From: Trichosphaerium sp. ATCC 40318
Taxonomy: Eukaryota > Discosea > Flabellinia > Trichosidae
Assembly (NCBI GenBank): GCA_038496445.1
Contig: JALMLS010000448.1
Coordinates: 248,001-312,000, forward strand
Length of the DNA: 64,000 bases
Direction of reading: 5' to 3'
Part shown: positions 1-11,792 of the stretch, piece by piece
Layout: each line of letters starts with the position of its first letter
Numbering within the stretch: position 1 is the stretch's first letter
Made by a program: the position numbers and the translations under genes
The notes under the pieces: generated by a model
What the model was told of the DNA's origin: nothing
What the model saw: the letters and a program-made list of their open reading frames with translations, nothing else
Databases searched by the model: none

Positions 1-1620
<1,620 letters not shown>

Positions 1621-1723
1621 GGTACAAACAAAACGAAATACGCTGTTAATATGTATTCACAGATTGGGACTTATGCCACCAGTACTTAATTGGCACAAAT
1701 TTTATAACGGTAAACTTCCCGCC
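1621..1723. promoter_or_regulatory. Short bidirectional promoter, sirtuin/NDC80
   Basis: Only about 103 bp separate the predicted divergent start codons of the sirtuin (1620, -) and NDC80 (1724, +). Any core promoter and 5' UTR of both genes must fit here or overlap the coding starts. No TATA box or other motif stands out. An in-frame ATG for NDC80 at 1619 overlaps the sirtuin start codon and was judged less likely than the ATG at 1724, which follows GCC. Confidence 0.5.
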
Positions 1724-4267
1724 ATGTCATACGTGCCGTTGCAAGATATATCCAACGAACCTGTTAACAATCGCCGGGGCTCAATTAGCGGTAAACCGCG
1801 CAGAAGAACTGTTGCTTCGAGAAATGATCGCAGACAAACCATATCAACCTTTGCACAACGTAATACAAAAGCACGAAAGCGCTCTAATAGTAAAGGAAGA
1901 AGATCAAGACAAAGTACTCGTCCTGTAAGCAATTCAAACAGACGCCCTTCTCTCAGCAGACGCGCAACGCTATCTAGAAAAGTACACGACCCTCGAAATT
2001 TAAAAGACAAACGAACAAAGCTGAAATACATCAAACTGGTCAGACGTTACCTCGCAGCGAAAGGAGGACCAGAATTAACGCAAGCGCAACTAGCTAGAGG
2101 ACCTAGTACTAAAATGTGTTGGTGTATAACGGAATTTCTTTTTCAACAAGTGAACGGCGGAGCACAGTTTTCAGATGACGATAAAAAACGACCTGAAGAA
2201 CTAACGGCTCTAATGCAATTATTCGGGTACACTTTTCTACTTTTGGCGGCTTTTTTCTTCTTTTCAAATGTTTTGACGGTTTTTTTAACAGATACCCTTT
2301 CAACATACCAAAAGCCACATTAAAGGCTCCAGCTACACCTCACGCATGGGTACAATTACTCAGCTTCCTTGCATGGCTCGTACAAGTACTTGAGGTAACG
2401 TAACACGCTTTTTTCGAATTATATTCTAACGCGTTCTTTTAAGTGCTCTGAAGAATGTCAGGCTGATGAAGATATTGATAGTGGTGATATGTGGGATGAT
2501 ACATATTTTCTAAAGTTCTTGGCTCCAGCTTACCGTAAGTCTTGCGCATTCACTTTATTCTCGTTCATCGTTCGCTAACCTCCTTCCTTTCAGTTGATTT
2601 TTTGCGTACTGGAACAGAAGACAATGAAGGCCTTGCTCCTGTACTACAACACCTTGATGAGAGCAAAGCAGATTGCGAGAGTCAAATCCAAGTTTATGAA
2701 ACAGAGGAAGCGTCTATCAGAGACACTATTGAAGTTCTGAGGACCTCCAACGTAAGTACCAAAAAATTTTCAATTGTTTTGTCACGTGATTCTGATGTGG
2801 TTTTTTAGGAACGTTTGAGTGTCTATGAAGCTGCAACAAAACAAATGCAACTAGACCAAGCTAAATTTCGCGGTCTTTGTGAAGAACTTGAAACGTACTG
2901 CGTTCAAGGAGAAGAAAAGTATGAAAAACATAAGCTAAGACTACAGGCACGTCAATTGCAATTTCTTTGTACTGTCCGCTTATATAGAATCTCTAGGAGG
3001 CGAAAGCAATCAACCGACAACTACTTGAGCGACGCGAAAGAGCTGAGAAAGCATTAAAAGCTCAAAAAGCCCAAGAAATCAACGCTGAGCGTATGTTGAA
3101 AGAGCGTACATCTCTCAAGCAAGCTTTGGCTACTGTACAAGACAATAAGGTACCACCTCTACATTTGTTGCTTTTATGCTTTGCCCTCTTTGTTTCTGGA
3201 AACCGCACGTGTTTATCACGTGGATTTCTTTATTTATTTCCGTGCCTCGAACTTAACTTTTTTTTCAAGCAAAAATTGAATAAATACGCCTGGGAAGAGG
3301 AAATGCTTGTTGCACAACGTTACCAAGATGTCGAAGAATTGACAAAGACCTATTCATTTAAGGCTAGTGAATTGAGACTTATTCCTAGCACAGCAAAGTT
3401 TGCCGATGGCAAGAACTTTGAGCTCAAGTACGTTTTTTTTTTTCGTTTCATTTTATAGTTTCATCAAAAATCGCTCTTGTGCTAATGTCTCTTTAGGCTC
3501 CAACCAAACAAAGACCCTATGCTCAGCCAAGATGTTAAAAAAGTCCTCCAACCTCAACTGAGGGAACACCTTGCAACCCTACAGTACGTTGATTTTCTTG
3601 TTTTTTTCGTTTTTATCCTATAAATAAGTACTAAATCCATTAATTTAGAACTACTATCCAAGAATTGAAAGAGCAATTAGTTGACCTAACAGCGCAAGCT
3701 ACTGACCTTGAAGAGGATAATGGAATAAAAGAGCGTGAATATCAGCAGATAGCTGATAAGGAATCACGTCTACAAAAACAACTTGTAAAGGTACAAATTG
3801 TTCTTCACGCTACATGTGTCATGTGATTCTTCTTTTTTTTGTGATAAAAAAATGTACTCACACTAGTATGTTAGTTGCGAAGAGAACATGAAGACACTGT
3901 AACCCATAGCAAATCTAAAATTGAAAGACTCAGGTCTGATACTAAGAATGCTCGTGCTCAAATGCGTTCAGACGTAAAACGAAGCTCTGATCAAGTTGAA
4001 CAAGCAGAGAATGCGTATGTCAACCTATATTTTCCCTTGTGAATGACACTCGTTCTCATGAATTTATTTAGATTAAAAGAGACGCAACAAACATGTCGTA
4101 AAGAACGTGGAGAGTTTGAAAATATTTTGACTATTAAGATTGATTTATTGACCAATCATAAGGCTTATATTGAGGATTGCTTGCGTATTCTTCACCTTCG
4201 TGTTAAGAGTGTATACGATAGGGTTTGTCCTGATGAATCACAACATGAGTGCCTCCGTTCTTTCTGA
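1724..4267 (+). CDS. NDC80: Kinetochore protein NDC80/HEC1
   Basis: Outer-kinetochore subunit that binds microtubules through an N-terminal calponin-homology (CH) domain and joins Nuf2 through a long coiled coil. Predicted exons: 1724-2226, 2292-2394, 2444-2534, 2594-2751, 2809-2946, 2997-3149, 3270-3427, 3497-3583, 3649-3790, 3875-4014, 4072-4267. They sum to 1869 nt, 622 aa, close to human HEC1 (642 aa). The first ~90 residues are Arg/Ser/Thr-rich like the phospho-regulated NDC80 tail. DPRNLKDK opens the CH domain, and APATPHAWVQLLSFLAWLV matches the conserved APHTW...W core. From about residue 230 the protein is charged coiled coil. The intron at 2947-2996 has a GC donor (GCACGT). CACGTG palindromes occur in the introns at 2752-2808 and 3150-3269. 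Confidence 0.92.
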
Positions 4268-4429
4268 GAAAAAAAGCAAATGCACGTGTACAAAAAAGTT
4301 GTAAATAAAAAAGTTCAGTAGACGTTTATAAAAGTTCCCACTGCAAGACGTTAGTGGTTTGTAACTAGACTTATTGTGGTCGTTCTTGTAGCGTCAAGAA
4401 ACAATCTAGATTAACAACACTGGCAGTGC

Positions 4430-4725
4430 CAACATGTGACAGATGATGGTATTAGAGAGTAAAGGGGTGCGCATACTATTTCCCTTGACAACACCCAGGT
4501 GACAGACAAAGGCGTCATTTAAAAGGTGTACATAAAATTAATCTTGCACGTTGCAATGTTACAGATGAAGGCATTAAAAGGTGTTCATACTATTTACCTT
4601 ACTAGCACTAGGGTGACTACAGAAGGTATTAATACACTTGAAGGTGTTCAATCAATTTGGATTAGTGAGACACATTGACAAGAAAGACATTGATTGGACT
4701 GTACTTTCTGACGAAATTTTATAGT
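4430..4725 (+). pseudogene. Decayed leucine-rich-repeat gene fragment
   Basis: The plus strand carries four degenerate copies of a ~23-residue LRR of the type VTDDGI...GAHTISLDNTQ. Readable pieces are HVTDDGIRE, GAHTISLDNTQVTDKGVI, KINLARCNVTDEGIK and GVHTIYLTSTRVTTEGINTL. They lie in different frames and are interrupted by TAA, TAG and TGA codons, with no splice sites that would rescue them. The repeat resembles F-box-associated LRR proteins. It lies between the NDC80 stop and the amidohydrolase 3' end. I read it as a gene relic, not an expressed gene. Confidence 0.6.
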
Positions 4726-4819
4726 GAGAAATCATCTTAAAATCAAAATAAACTTGTCACATATAGGTTGAGTCGAAAAGTTGCTAGAGAAAAGTGATAG
4801 TGATGTATTTCGCTGTACA

Positions 4820-7800
4820 TCAAGGTCCAGGTGGTGGATAACAAGCTATGGATCCTCCAATAGCCGTAAGGTCAACACTACTTGATAAACTTAATGGATC
4901 ACCGTTATAAACCACTAGATTTGCTAGTGTATTAGATGCAATACGTCCAACTCCAAAAGGCAAGCCGAAAGCACTTTTGAGAACAAAAGTTAGCAACACA
5001 ATTAATGAAGCAACCCTCGTACTCTGCAATTGTAGATGTTATTGAAGCTATAGCATCTTCACGTGATAATCCTGAGCGCACATGTGCCCAACCTGAGGAA
5101 AGTTAACAAGATTGGGGTTTTTTTGTAGCTTACCAGCTCCAAATCGCAAATTTCTGACTGTTGAAGTGCCCGTGATGGCATATCCGACCTTAGTTTAAGT
5201 GTTTAGAATTGTCACTACTAATATCACTTACTTGTACTCCTGCTGCTACCAACTCTGCAGTCCTTGTAATATCACATCTGTACGCAGAATTAGATGTAAA
5301 TAATATTGTACAAACTACTTAAACGAATGAGTACCTGGAAGTGTGGAATGTGCTTGGTACACATCTTGTGCTGCCACCACCCGTCAATATAACAATTGTA
5401 TTAGTTGCTGCTAGTTGTGATGCAACCAGGTATGCCTCAGATCCACCAAAGATGACAATATTAAGGTTTGGATAATCCGTCTTAAACCGAAGAAAACGAG
5501 AAATATCATCAGCATTGTTAACACGTACAACAAGAGGAATCTCTCCACTGAATACTTCAGAGTAAATGCCATCAGTATCATTGAAGTGTTGAGAGAATAG
5601 AGAACGAAGAGACGCAAACTATAAGACCATTACAAAATGAAAAAAAGTAACAGACAATTGTACCTGTCCAGAAACAGATGAGCGAAGACCTGAACCTCGG
5701 TAGCTAGAACCAACACCGATTTGAAGCGATGCCTCAGTTTTTATAATCATAGAGTCGTCTAAGACTGGTGTTGTCCCATATAAATACCAAGCAACACTTG
5801 CTCCTTGGACTTCACCTCCACCTGTCAAGAATGTAACAGAACTAAGAACGCCTCCACCCTTATCCAAAAAATAAGAACCACGTGCTCATGAAACACTCTT
5901 TGACTCACCCATGCAAAAGGTATCTTTTTGCCTTCAAGTTTAATACCATCTTCTGGGTGCACTGATGTAACATCTCCAGAGGCTGTACCATCTTGAAATG
6001 AGGTCTATATTGACAAGAAGTTAAATACGAACTATTTCTCAAATTAAGTCATACCTCGCTTGATAGCTCAACAAGGCCCAGATTATTTCCAGCTGAAACA
6101 ACTCTACAACACAAAAATGGTCAGTGCGCAGAACAAGAAAGGCTTATTGAGTACATACCCAGGCATTACAACACCTTGATTTTGAAGATCAAAGGTAGGT
6201 ATACCAGGTGGAGGATCACATGTAGGTCCAGCACATACAATCGTTCCGTTAAATACGTGAATTGCACCTGATGTTACTGGACCAATGTTATCCCAGATTT
6301 CAAAAGCGTTGATGATTCCATATTCTATTTGAGGGAAAAATTAGATCATCAAATAACAATAATAATTGACTCTTCGTACCTGCTAGAGGTTCATCAAATC
6401 GAGTGGAGTTACACTCAATATTAATAGGAACCATCACAGGCGTAGGTTGAGAAACTGAGAAATGCTCTGGTGAGTATGGATAGTCATAGTGTACTAGCAT
6501 TTCTCCCTTGTTGAAGACATCAATTTCGTCAATGATTTTTTGAACTCTGTACCTCAATAAAGACTTTGGTTGGAATAGCTCCAAGTGATAGGGGGTGCCT
6601 ATCCCAAACGACTACATCGGCGTCCTTAAAACAGAACAAAAGTTAGGAGGAAAAGGAAGGAGACTGGTCCACATTGCCACGTGATAATGTGAGAACAAAC
6701 TGAACTTAAAATGAGGAAAATGGTACGCGTGGCTCATATCACATCGCGATAAGAACCAATCTTCTAAACAGAAAACAGTTTCTTTGATGCAAAGCGTTGG
6801 TTACCTTTCCAAGTTCAAGTGTTCCAATACGATCACTCAAACCCATGCGGTACGCTGGAACTGATGTAACAGCCCTCAAGGCAGTCTATATATAATCTGT
6901 TATGCTTATAAAAAAATCCCACTTACATTTGCAGGAGTGCCGTAATGATATGCTTTTTGAGCTTCGTAAATAAGCTCACGTCCATAAAGAACCTAAGGCA
7001 GTTGATGAAAACCACAATTGGCGTTCAATGCACATACAGGGTGATCTGTCTTGTAAACTAAATCAACTCCTGCTTCATTCAATATCTTTCCTACAATAGA
7101 GAATTAATAAGTATTCTTCAAAGTGTTCGACATGCCAGCCAGCACAGAAGCGTTGTATGCTTCCATTTTAAATCCCCAATTATCAGCAAAGATAGCGACA
7201 CTATGTGAAGAGTTATAAGGATTTAATTGAGACTGATGATAGAGCACCTAATGCCATTCTCTTTTAGTTCTTTAGGTATTCTCCAAGCTTCGACAGCATG
7301 ATGAAAAGCACCTACAAAACGATAAGCAACCAATTCTAAAAGAAATACGCATTAAGCAGTTTGTTAGACTTCAACATAAAATTGGCGTTAATAGCATTGT
7401 GGGTTTTGGTTTTCGTACGAATTTGAAAGCCAAACTCTTTAGATACACGGATGGCCATTTGCATGTCTCTTACAGTATAAGAATGTATATTCACTAATGC
7501 GTTTCCACGAAGAACATCAACAAGATTGCTCAGTGACATGTCATAAGGTATGCTATAAAAAGTTAGTGTTTCACTGAAAAACGTTTTACAAATTGAGTTT
7601 TAACATACCCTCCGCCTGCTGATTCGTCACTACAATAATTGTCTTGTAATTTTTTTAGTCTAAAATTAATAATTAGCATCTTAGAATAAGGCTAGCTAGT
7701 CTAGATTTAAAGCAAGATTTGCTAAAATACCTTCTAGCTTCATCAAACTTTTTACGAAATTGCCATCCTACACCCATTCTTGTACTTGGACCGCCAGGTT

Positions 7801-9118
7801 TGGAACCGTAACTACGTTTCGGATTCTCTCCACACGCCATCTTAAGAGCAATTGGAGCTACGTAAAAGTAAAAAATGGAATACATTTTATCCTTTTCTTC
7901 TGGTTACCATTCTTAATCCTCATTTCTTCAACAGAAAACCCTCTCATCTTTAGTGAAATAGCTTGCCCACCCTAAGTAGTTAGCCTTTAGTACTTTTTAT
8001 GCCATTTAGGTATTGTTCTAACAAGGTGATTTTAAAGCACTTGCCATAACGTTTGCCGAACCAGGAAGGACTAAAGAACTTGTAACACCTCCTTCTCGTA
8101 TCAAAGGTATTGCGAGACCATCTGCGTCTATGGCATCAATTGCTCTCACCTTTAATTCCATTGTTTAGCGTATTTTGGATACAAGGTTTTCAGTACTTGA
8201 GGTAGAGTGGGGTCTGTAGCTTCATTACCATCAGAAGTACCAAAACCTTCTGGCCACCTAAAATGTGTCAATAAAGGGTACATAAAAAAACATTGTACTT
8301 ACGCAATAATACCCGCATGGGAGTGTTGATCAACAAGCCCTAATTATGTTAAATATACGCAATCATAACTTGAAAGTAGGATTCCTAGGATTACATACCA
8401 GGAGTTACCCATGTGCCCTAGTAAAAAATGAGTTTACCAGAAAAAAATGAAAAACGGTTGCTAACATACTTGAACATCGTATACATCCCACTCAGGTTCA
8501 GCTACAATATCTACTTCAATCATGCCTATCTTACCATCTTTTAGCAAAATATCATATCCGTCAAGAGTTTCATTGTGGTAACCAGTCCAAATTGTTGCAT
8601 TTTTTATTAGCACCTGTTGTTTGTCGGAGTTAAAAAAAACCGCTTTGTTTCAACTGTGAATGGCCATAAGACTCACTGTAACATGTTCGTTGTAAGTTAC
8701 TTCTTCTCTTCGTGGTGTAAAATCGCATTCTCCCTGTATTCGTTTATGAGTACGAATAAAGAAGGAAAGAAAGAAGACAAAAAACCCAAAACAGAAAAAA
8801 AAGTCAAATCGGAAAAGTCGGTTTTAGGCTCACCTCCAATTTTGGATTGCTGTTACGATCAGGTGATGCTATGATAGCCACTGCTATTACCTTTTTACAT
8901 ACATTTAGCATATTTTGATTAAGACAACACTAACGCACAAGGCCAATGGTTACGACAAGTAAAATCGCTACTAAGACAACCAAAAAGCTTTTTGAACAGC
9001 ACAATAGTGATCCTGGGCTGTTTTTTGGCAGTAAAGCGCTGTTGTCATCCACATCCATCCTAAAGATATCGTTAGACTTAGTATAAGTGTAGCCATACTC
9101 GTTTTGGACGTCAGTCAT
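4820..9118 (-). CDS. Membrane-anchored amidohydrolase-family protein, 27 exons
   Basis: Amidohydrolase-superfamily enzyme related to imidazolonepropionase-like proteins; substrate unknown. Exons (minus): 9118-8939, 8890-8834, 8613-8470, 8417-8399, 8339-8303, 8257-8197, 8149-8045, 7971-7908, 7857-7731, 7659-7609, 7552-7419, 7311-7248, 7200-7136, 7090-7038, 6992-6927, 6885-6805, 6624-6553, 6506-6380, 6324-6159, 6103-6055, 6004-5909, 5858-5664, 5618-5335, 5277-5232, 5188-5134, 5092-5023, 4973-4820; 2622 nt, 873 aa. A ~40-residue cytosolic tail and one TM helix (about residues 41-68) precede the catalytic part, so it is probably a type II membrane protein. Metal-site motifs seen: DQHSHAG, HSYTVRD, AFHHAVEAW, and KTDHP with the conserved Asp. 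GTPANTALRAVTSVPAYRMG and GTLELGKDADVVVWD mark the end of the barrel. A second, repeat-like amidohydrolase tail follows and ends YPPPGP. Two introns use GC donors. Confidence 0.9.
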
Positions 9119-9436
9119 TCAATAGTAGGAAAAACCGCCTAAGTGTTTAGTAAGTGGGAAAGGTGTATCCACAAACAAGGCTTTGCTTTGTTTCATCATG
9201 TACCTGGTTTTTTTTTTGGCTTATGTTGCCAATTAACGGTTTGTATTCTCTTTTTTTTTGGGTACGTCAATTATGTTCAAGAGCACGTGATATCACTCAT
9301 TCTTAGCATTTTCTTGAGTCAGCTAGTACAAAGACTTTGGTATTTTATGACATTGTGAGGCAGCCGAGCATAGCCACGCCAGTACGCTCAAGAACTTCTT
9401 GCTTTACGAAATGGTTACATTAAAGTACTGTTACAT
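9119..9436. other. Intergenic, no gene seen
   Basis: This 318-bp spacer lies upstream of the amidohydrolase start and downstream of the CCA-adding enzyme stop, both on the minus strand. It contains T-tracts and one CACGTG palindrome near 9283 (GAGCACGTGATATC). Short open frames here match no known family. Confidence 0.5.
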
Positions 9437-11458
9437 TTATTTTAGAGATTTGTCGCTATGTTTAGAAAGATAATCACGAATGACATCCTTGTTTGGATTA
9501 TCTCTCCAATTTAGCATTCTGAATTCTTCTACAAGCTTGAGAGCAATACCAATACGTTTACCGGATCCCCATGAGAACCATTCTATAATATCTTTTCCAG
9601 TAATCATTTGTGGCATTTTCAAAACTAGCAAACAGATTAACTCTCGGGACACTTTGTATAACTTACTGTTTTCTGGCATTCCTGACTCTTGTAAAGACGT
9701 CACAAAGGAAATAGCATACTTAAGAGAACTAGGAGTATCACCGTAGTTTAAAAAAAAAGAAAGAGCGGCCATGTAAGGCCATCGTTCTTTGCATTTTTGT
9801 ATAAAAACACCTGTAGATACTGCGTGTTCTTTCGTTGCTGTATCAACGTTTTGTTGATTAGATAATTCTCTGTTGTACTTAATATCATCAAGAAATGACC
9901 TCGAGCGGCTATGTAATAATATTGGTCAGTAATAGTACAAAGCAGCATAAGCATACGTTAAGCACAATGACATAAAGTTAAATTCTTTCTTTGTTATTCC
10001 AAAAGTTTCAATAACCGATTCCTCTGCATCTATCATTGTTTCACCCTTGCTTAGCATTGTAGTAATAAACATTGATATGATAGTGTGATCATCTACTCCA
10101 TTAGGTTTAAAACTCTTACAGAATCTATTAAGGATGTCAGCACATCTTCACCTCCTTTCAACATTTTCGTACTCTTCCATGTATTGTATACGAATAAATG
10201 GTGCTAAGCTTGTGCTAGGAACCCTCAGCATTGCTTGGAGTAAGTTACTTGAATAGAACTAAATAAAATACGTTGGTAACAACAAAGAAGAGCCTGGACA
10301 TACCATTTTCAGTGCAGAGAAAGGTGATGGACCTTTGAATATTTTATTCATTTCACTGCCAATACGTTGTTGAGCAACCTTTGTTTTAATACCAATATGT
10401 GTTGATTCATGGCTAAGTGCATCCCATAACTCATTATCAAATGAAAAATTTGGTAGACTTGACCTAAATCTAACAGCACGAACAGCACGAAGTGGATCAT
10501 CCGTAAGACTTTCAAAAGGTTTCAAAGGAGTTCTAATAATCTTGTCTCTCAAATCATTCAATCCCTATCAAACAAGTTAGAACTAAATCACGTGATGAGC
10601 ATGTGTGACAAAACCATTTTAGTAAAATCCTCAATTTCTTTTGTATTTAGGTTGTAGAATAGAGCATTTATTGTAAAGTCACGTCGAAGTGCATCTTCTG
10701 TAGGTGTACCAAACTCCTTTAATAAAAAAAGTTAGAACTTGGTTTTTCTTATAATATTCTTCTCGCAACTCTGTACGTACAACGTTTGGAATTCTAGAGT
10801 TTGTTGTATAGGTTTCTTAGGATTTAATAAGTCAGTATTGAAAGTTATTGGAAAGGTTAGCGGTGAACCTGAACGGAGGTGAACAAAGTTAAGCTCATAT
10901 GCTTCATCATTATCTTCATTTTCTTTGTAATACACAATAGCGGTCTCCAAGTGTTTTGATTTTTCTGGATTAGCTATGACACGTCCTACGCTTGACATAC
11001 CATCCCACCCAGCCCTAATAACAGTGAATCAAGAGTCAATACAACGCAGGTTCCGAAAAACAATTCAAACAAGGAATGACATACTTTTGGAGAAGATTAC
11101 AGTACTTTATGCCTGTCATTGTGTCAATGGCAATGTCAATATCATGAGAAGTTCTATTAAGAAGCTCAAAAATGGTGTTAGAGCGTTAATAAGTATAAAA
11201 CACGCTAATTACCTTATCTCTAACCCATCCTCCGCATACACGTAGCGTACAGTCGATATTTGCGTTTTTATTAATATTTAACAGCTATTATCGCCGTTAA
11301 CGCGTCTGTGGATGAAATTGACGCGCCTGATCGAATAATTTGCGCTCAACTGGTGTTATATCGATACGGTGCGCTTCTGAAGCAACCCAGCGCTTTATTA
11401 CTCTAATACGGCGTGTGCGTGTACTTACAGCTAATATTGAGCGCTTTGCAGCTAGCAT
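9437..11458 (-). CDS. CCA-adding enzyme (tRNA nucleotidyltransferase), probably mitochondrial and cytosolic
   Basis: Adds the 3' CCA to tRNAs. Predicted exons: 11458-11327, 11284-11213, 11164-11085, 11014-10869, 10815-10781, 10716-10615, 10564-10304, 10258 to about 10173, then two more ending in TAA at 9437. Motif A is clear: LRVCGGWVRDK and HDIDIAIDTMTG with catalytic DxD. It is followed by VIANPEKSKHLETA, ELNFVHLRSE, EFGTPTEDALRRDFTINALF (motif B) and DDPLRAVRAVRF (motif D). The Arg-rich first 40 residues look like a mitochondrial presequence. The first intron (42 nt) needs a GC donor (GCGCGT). Two segments with in-frame TGA near 10150 and 9910 are best explained as 48-nt introns starting GTACGA and GTATGC. 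The C-terminal third is weakly conserved. Confidence 0.9.
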
Positions 11459-11792
11459 ACGCCGTCGTTTGAGTGGTCAACTTTTTTATCAAAAAGTGTG
11501 TTCAGTGATTGTACTTTGTTGTAGTTGTTGGTATCTTAGCTTTGACACGCGTTGGTATAAGGCATATACGTCAAAGTTCAACAAGCAGCACAAGCGTTTC
11601 TTTTTCATCTTACTTTTTTTACACGTGAAAACTGTTCAACTGCAAAAACAACATATTATGGATGTAATGGACATAGTTTGATTTGATTGGTTTCTATTTA
11701 TTTTTGTTAAATAAAGCAACAGTTTGATTTACAATAGAACTACCAGAATACCTAATAAAATGAGTCAGAATAGAATCAACAATAAACTTAAA
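11459..11792. other. Intergenic, no confident gene
   Basis: This 334-bp stretch separates the CCA-adding enzyme start from the stop of the secreted Pro/Thr-rich protein. An open frame on the plus strand (11340-11681) overlaps the CCA-enzyme coding start and has no recognisable content. One CACGTG occurs near 11622. It could hold the CCA-enzyme 5' UTR. Confidence 0.4.

Noticed and set aside
9900-10180. In-frame TGA codons in the CCA-enzyme, suggesting TGA read as Trp
   Set aside because: All other Trp codons in this gene and in the amidohydrolase are TGG, and two 48-nt introns with GTACGA and GTATGC donors remove both TGA codons and keep phase.
10146-10180. Ultra-short 25-30 nt introns (also near 9910 and 63600)
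   Set aside because: Longer 40-48 nt alternatives with better donors and a CTGAC branch point fit the same frames, so tiny introns are not needed.
11340-11681. Plus-strand 113-aa frame over the CCA-enzyme start
   Set aside because: Overlaps the well-supported minus-strand exon and shows no recognisable content.
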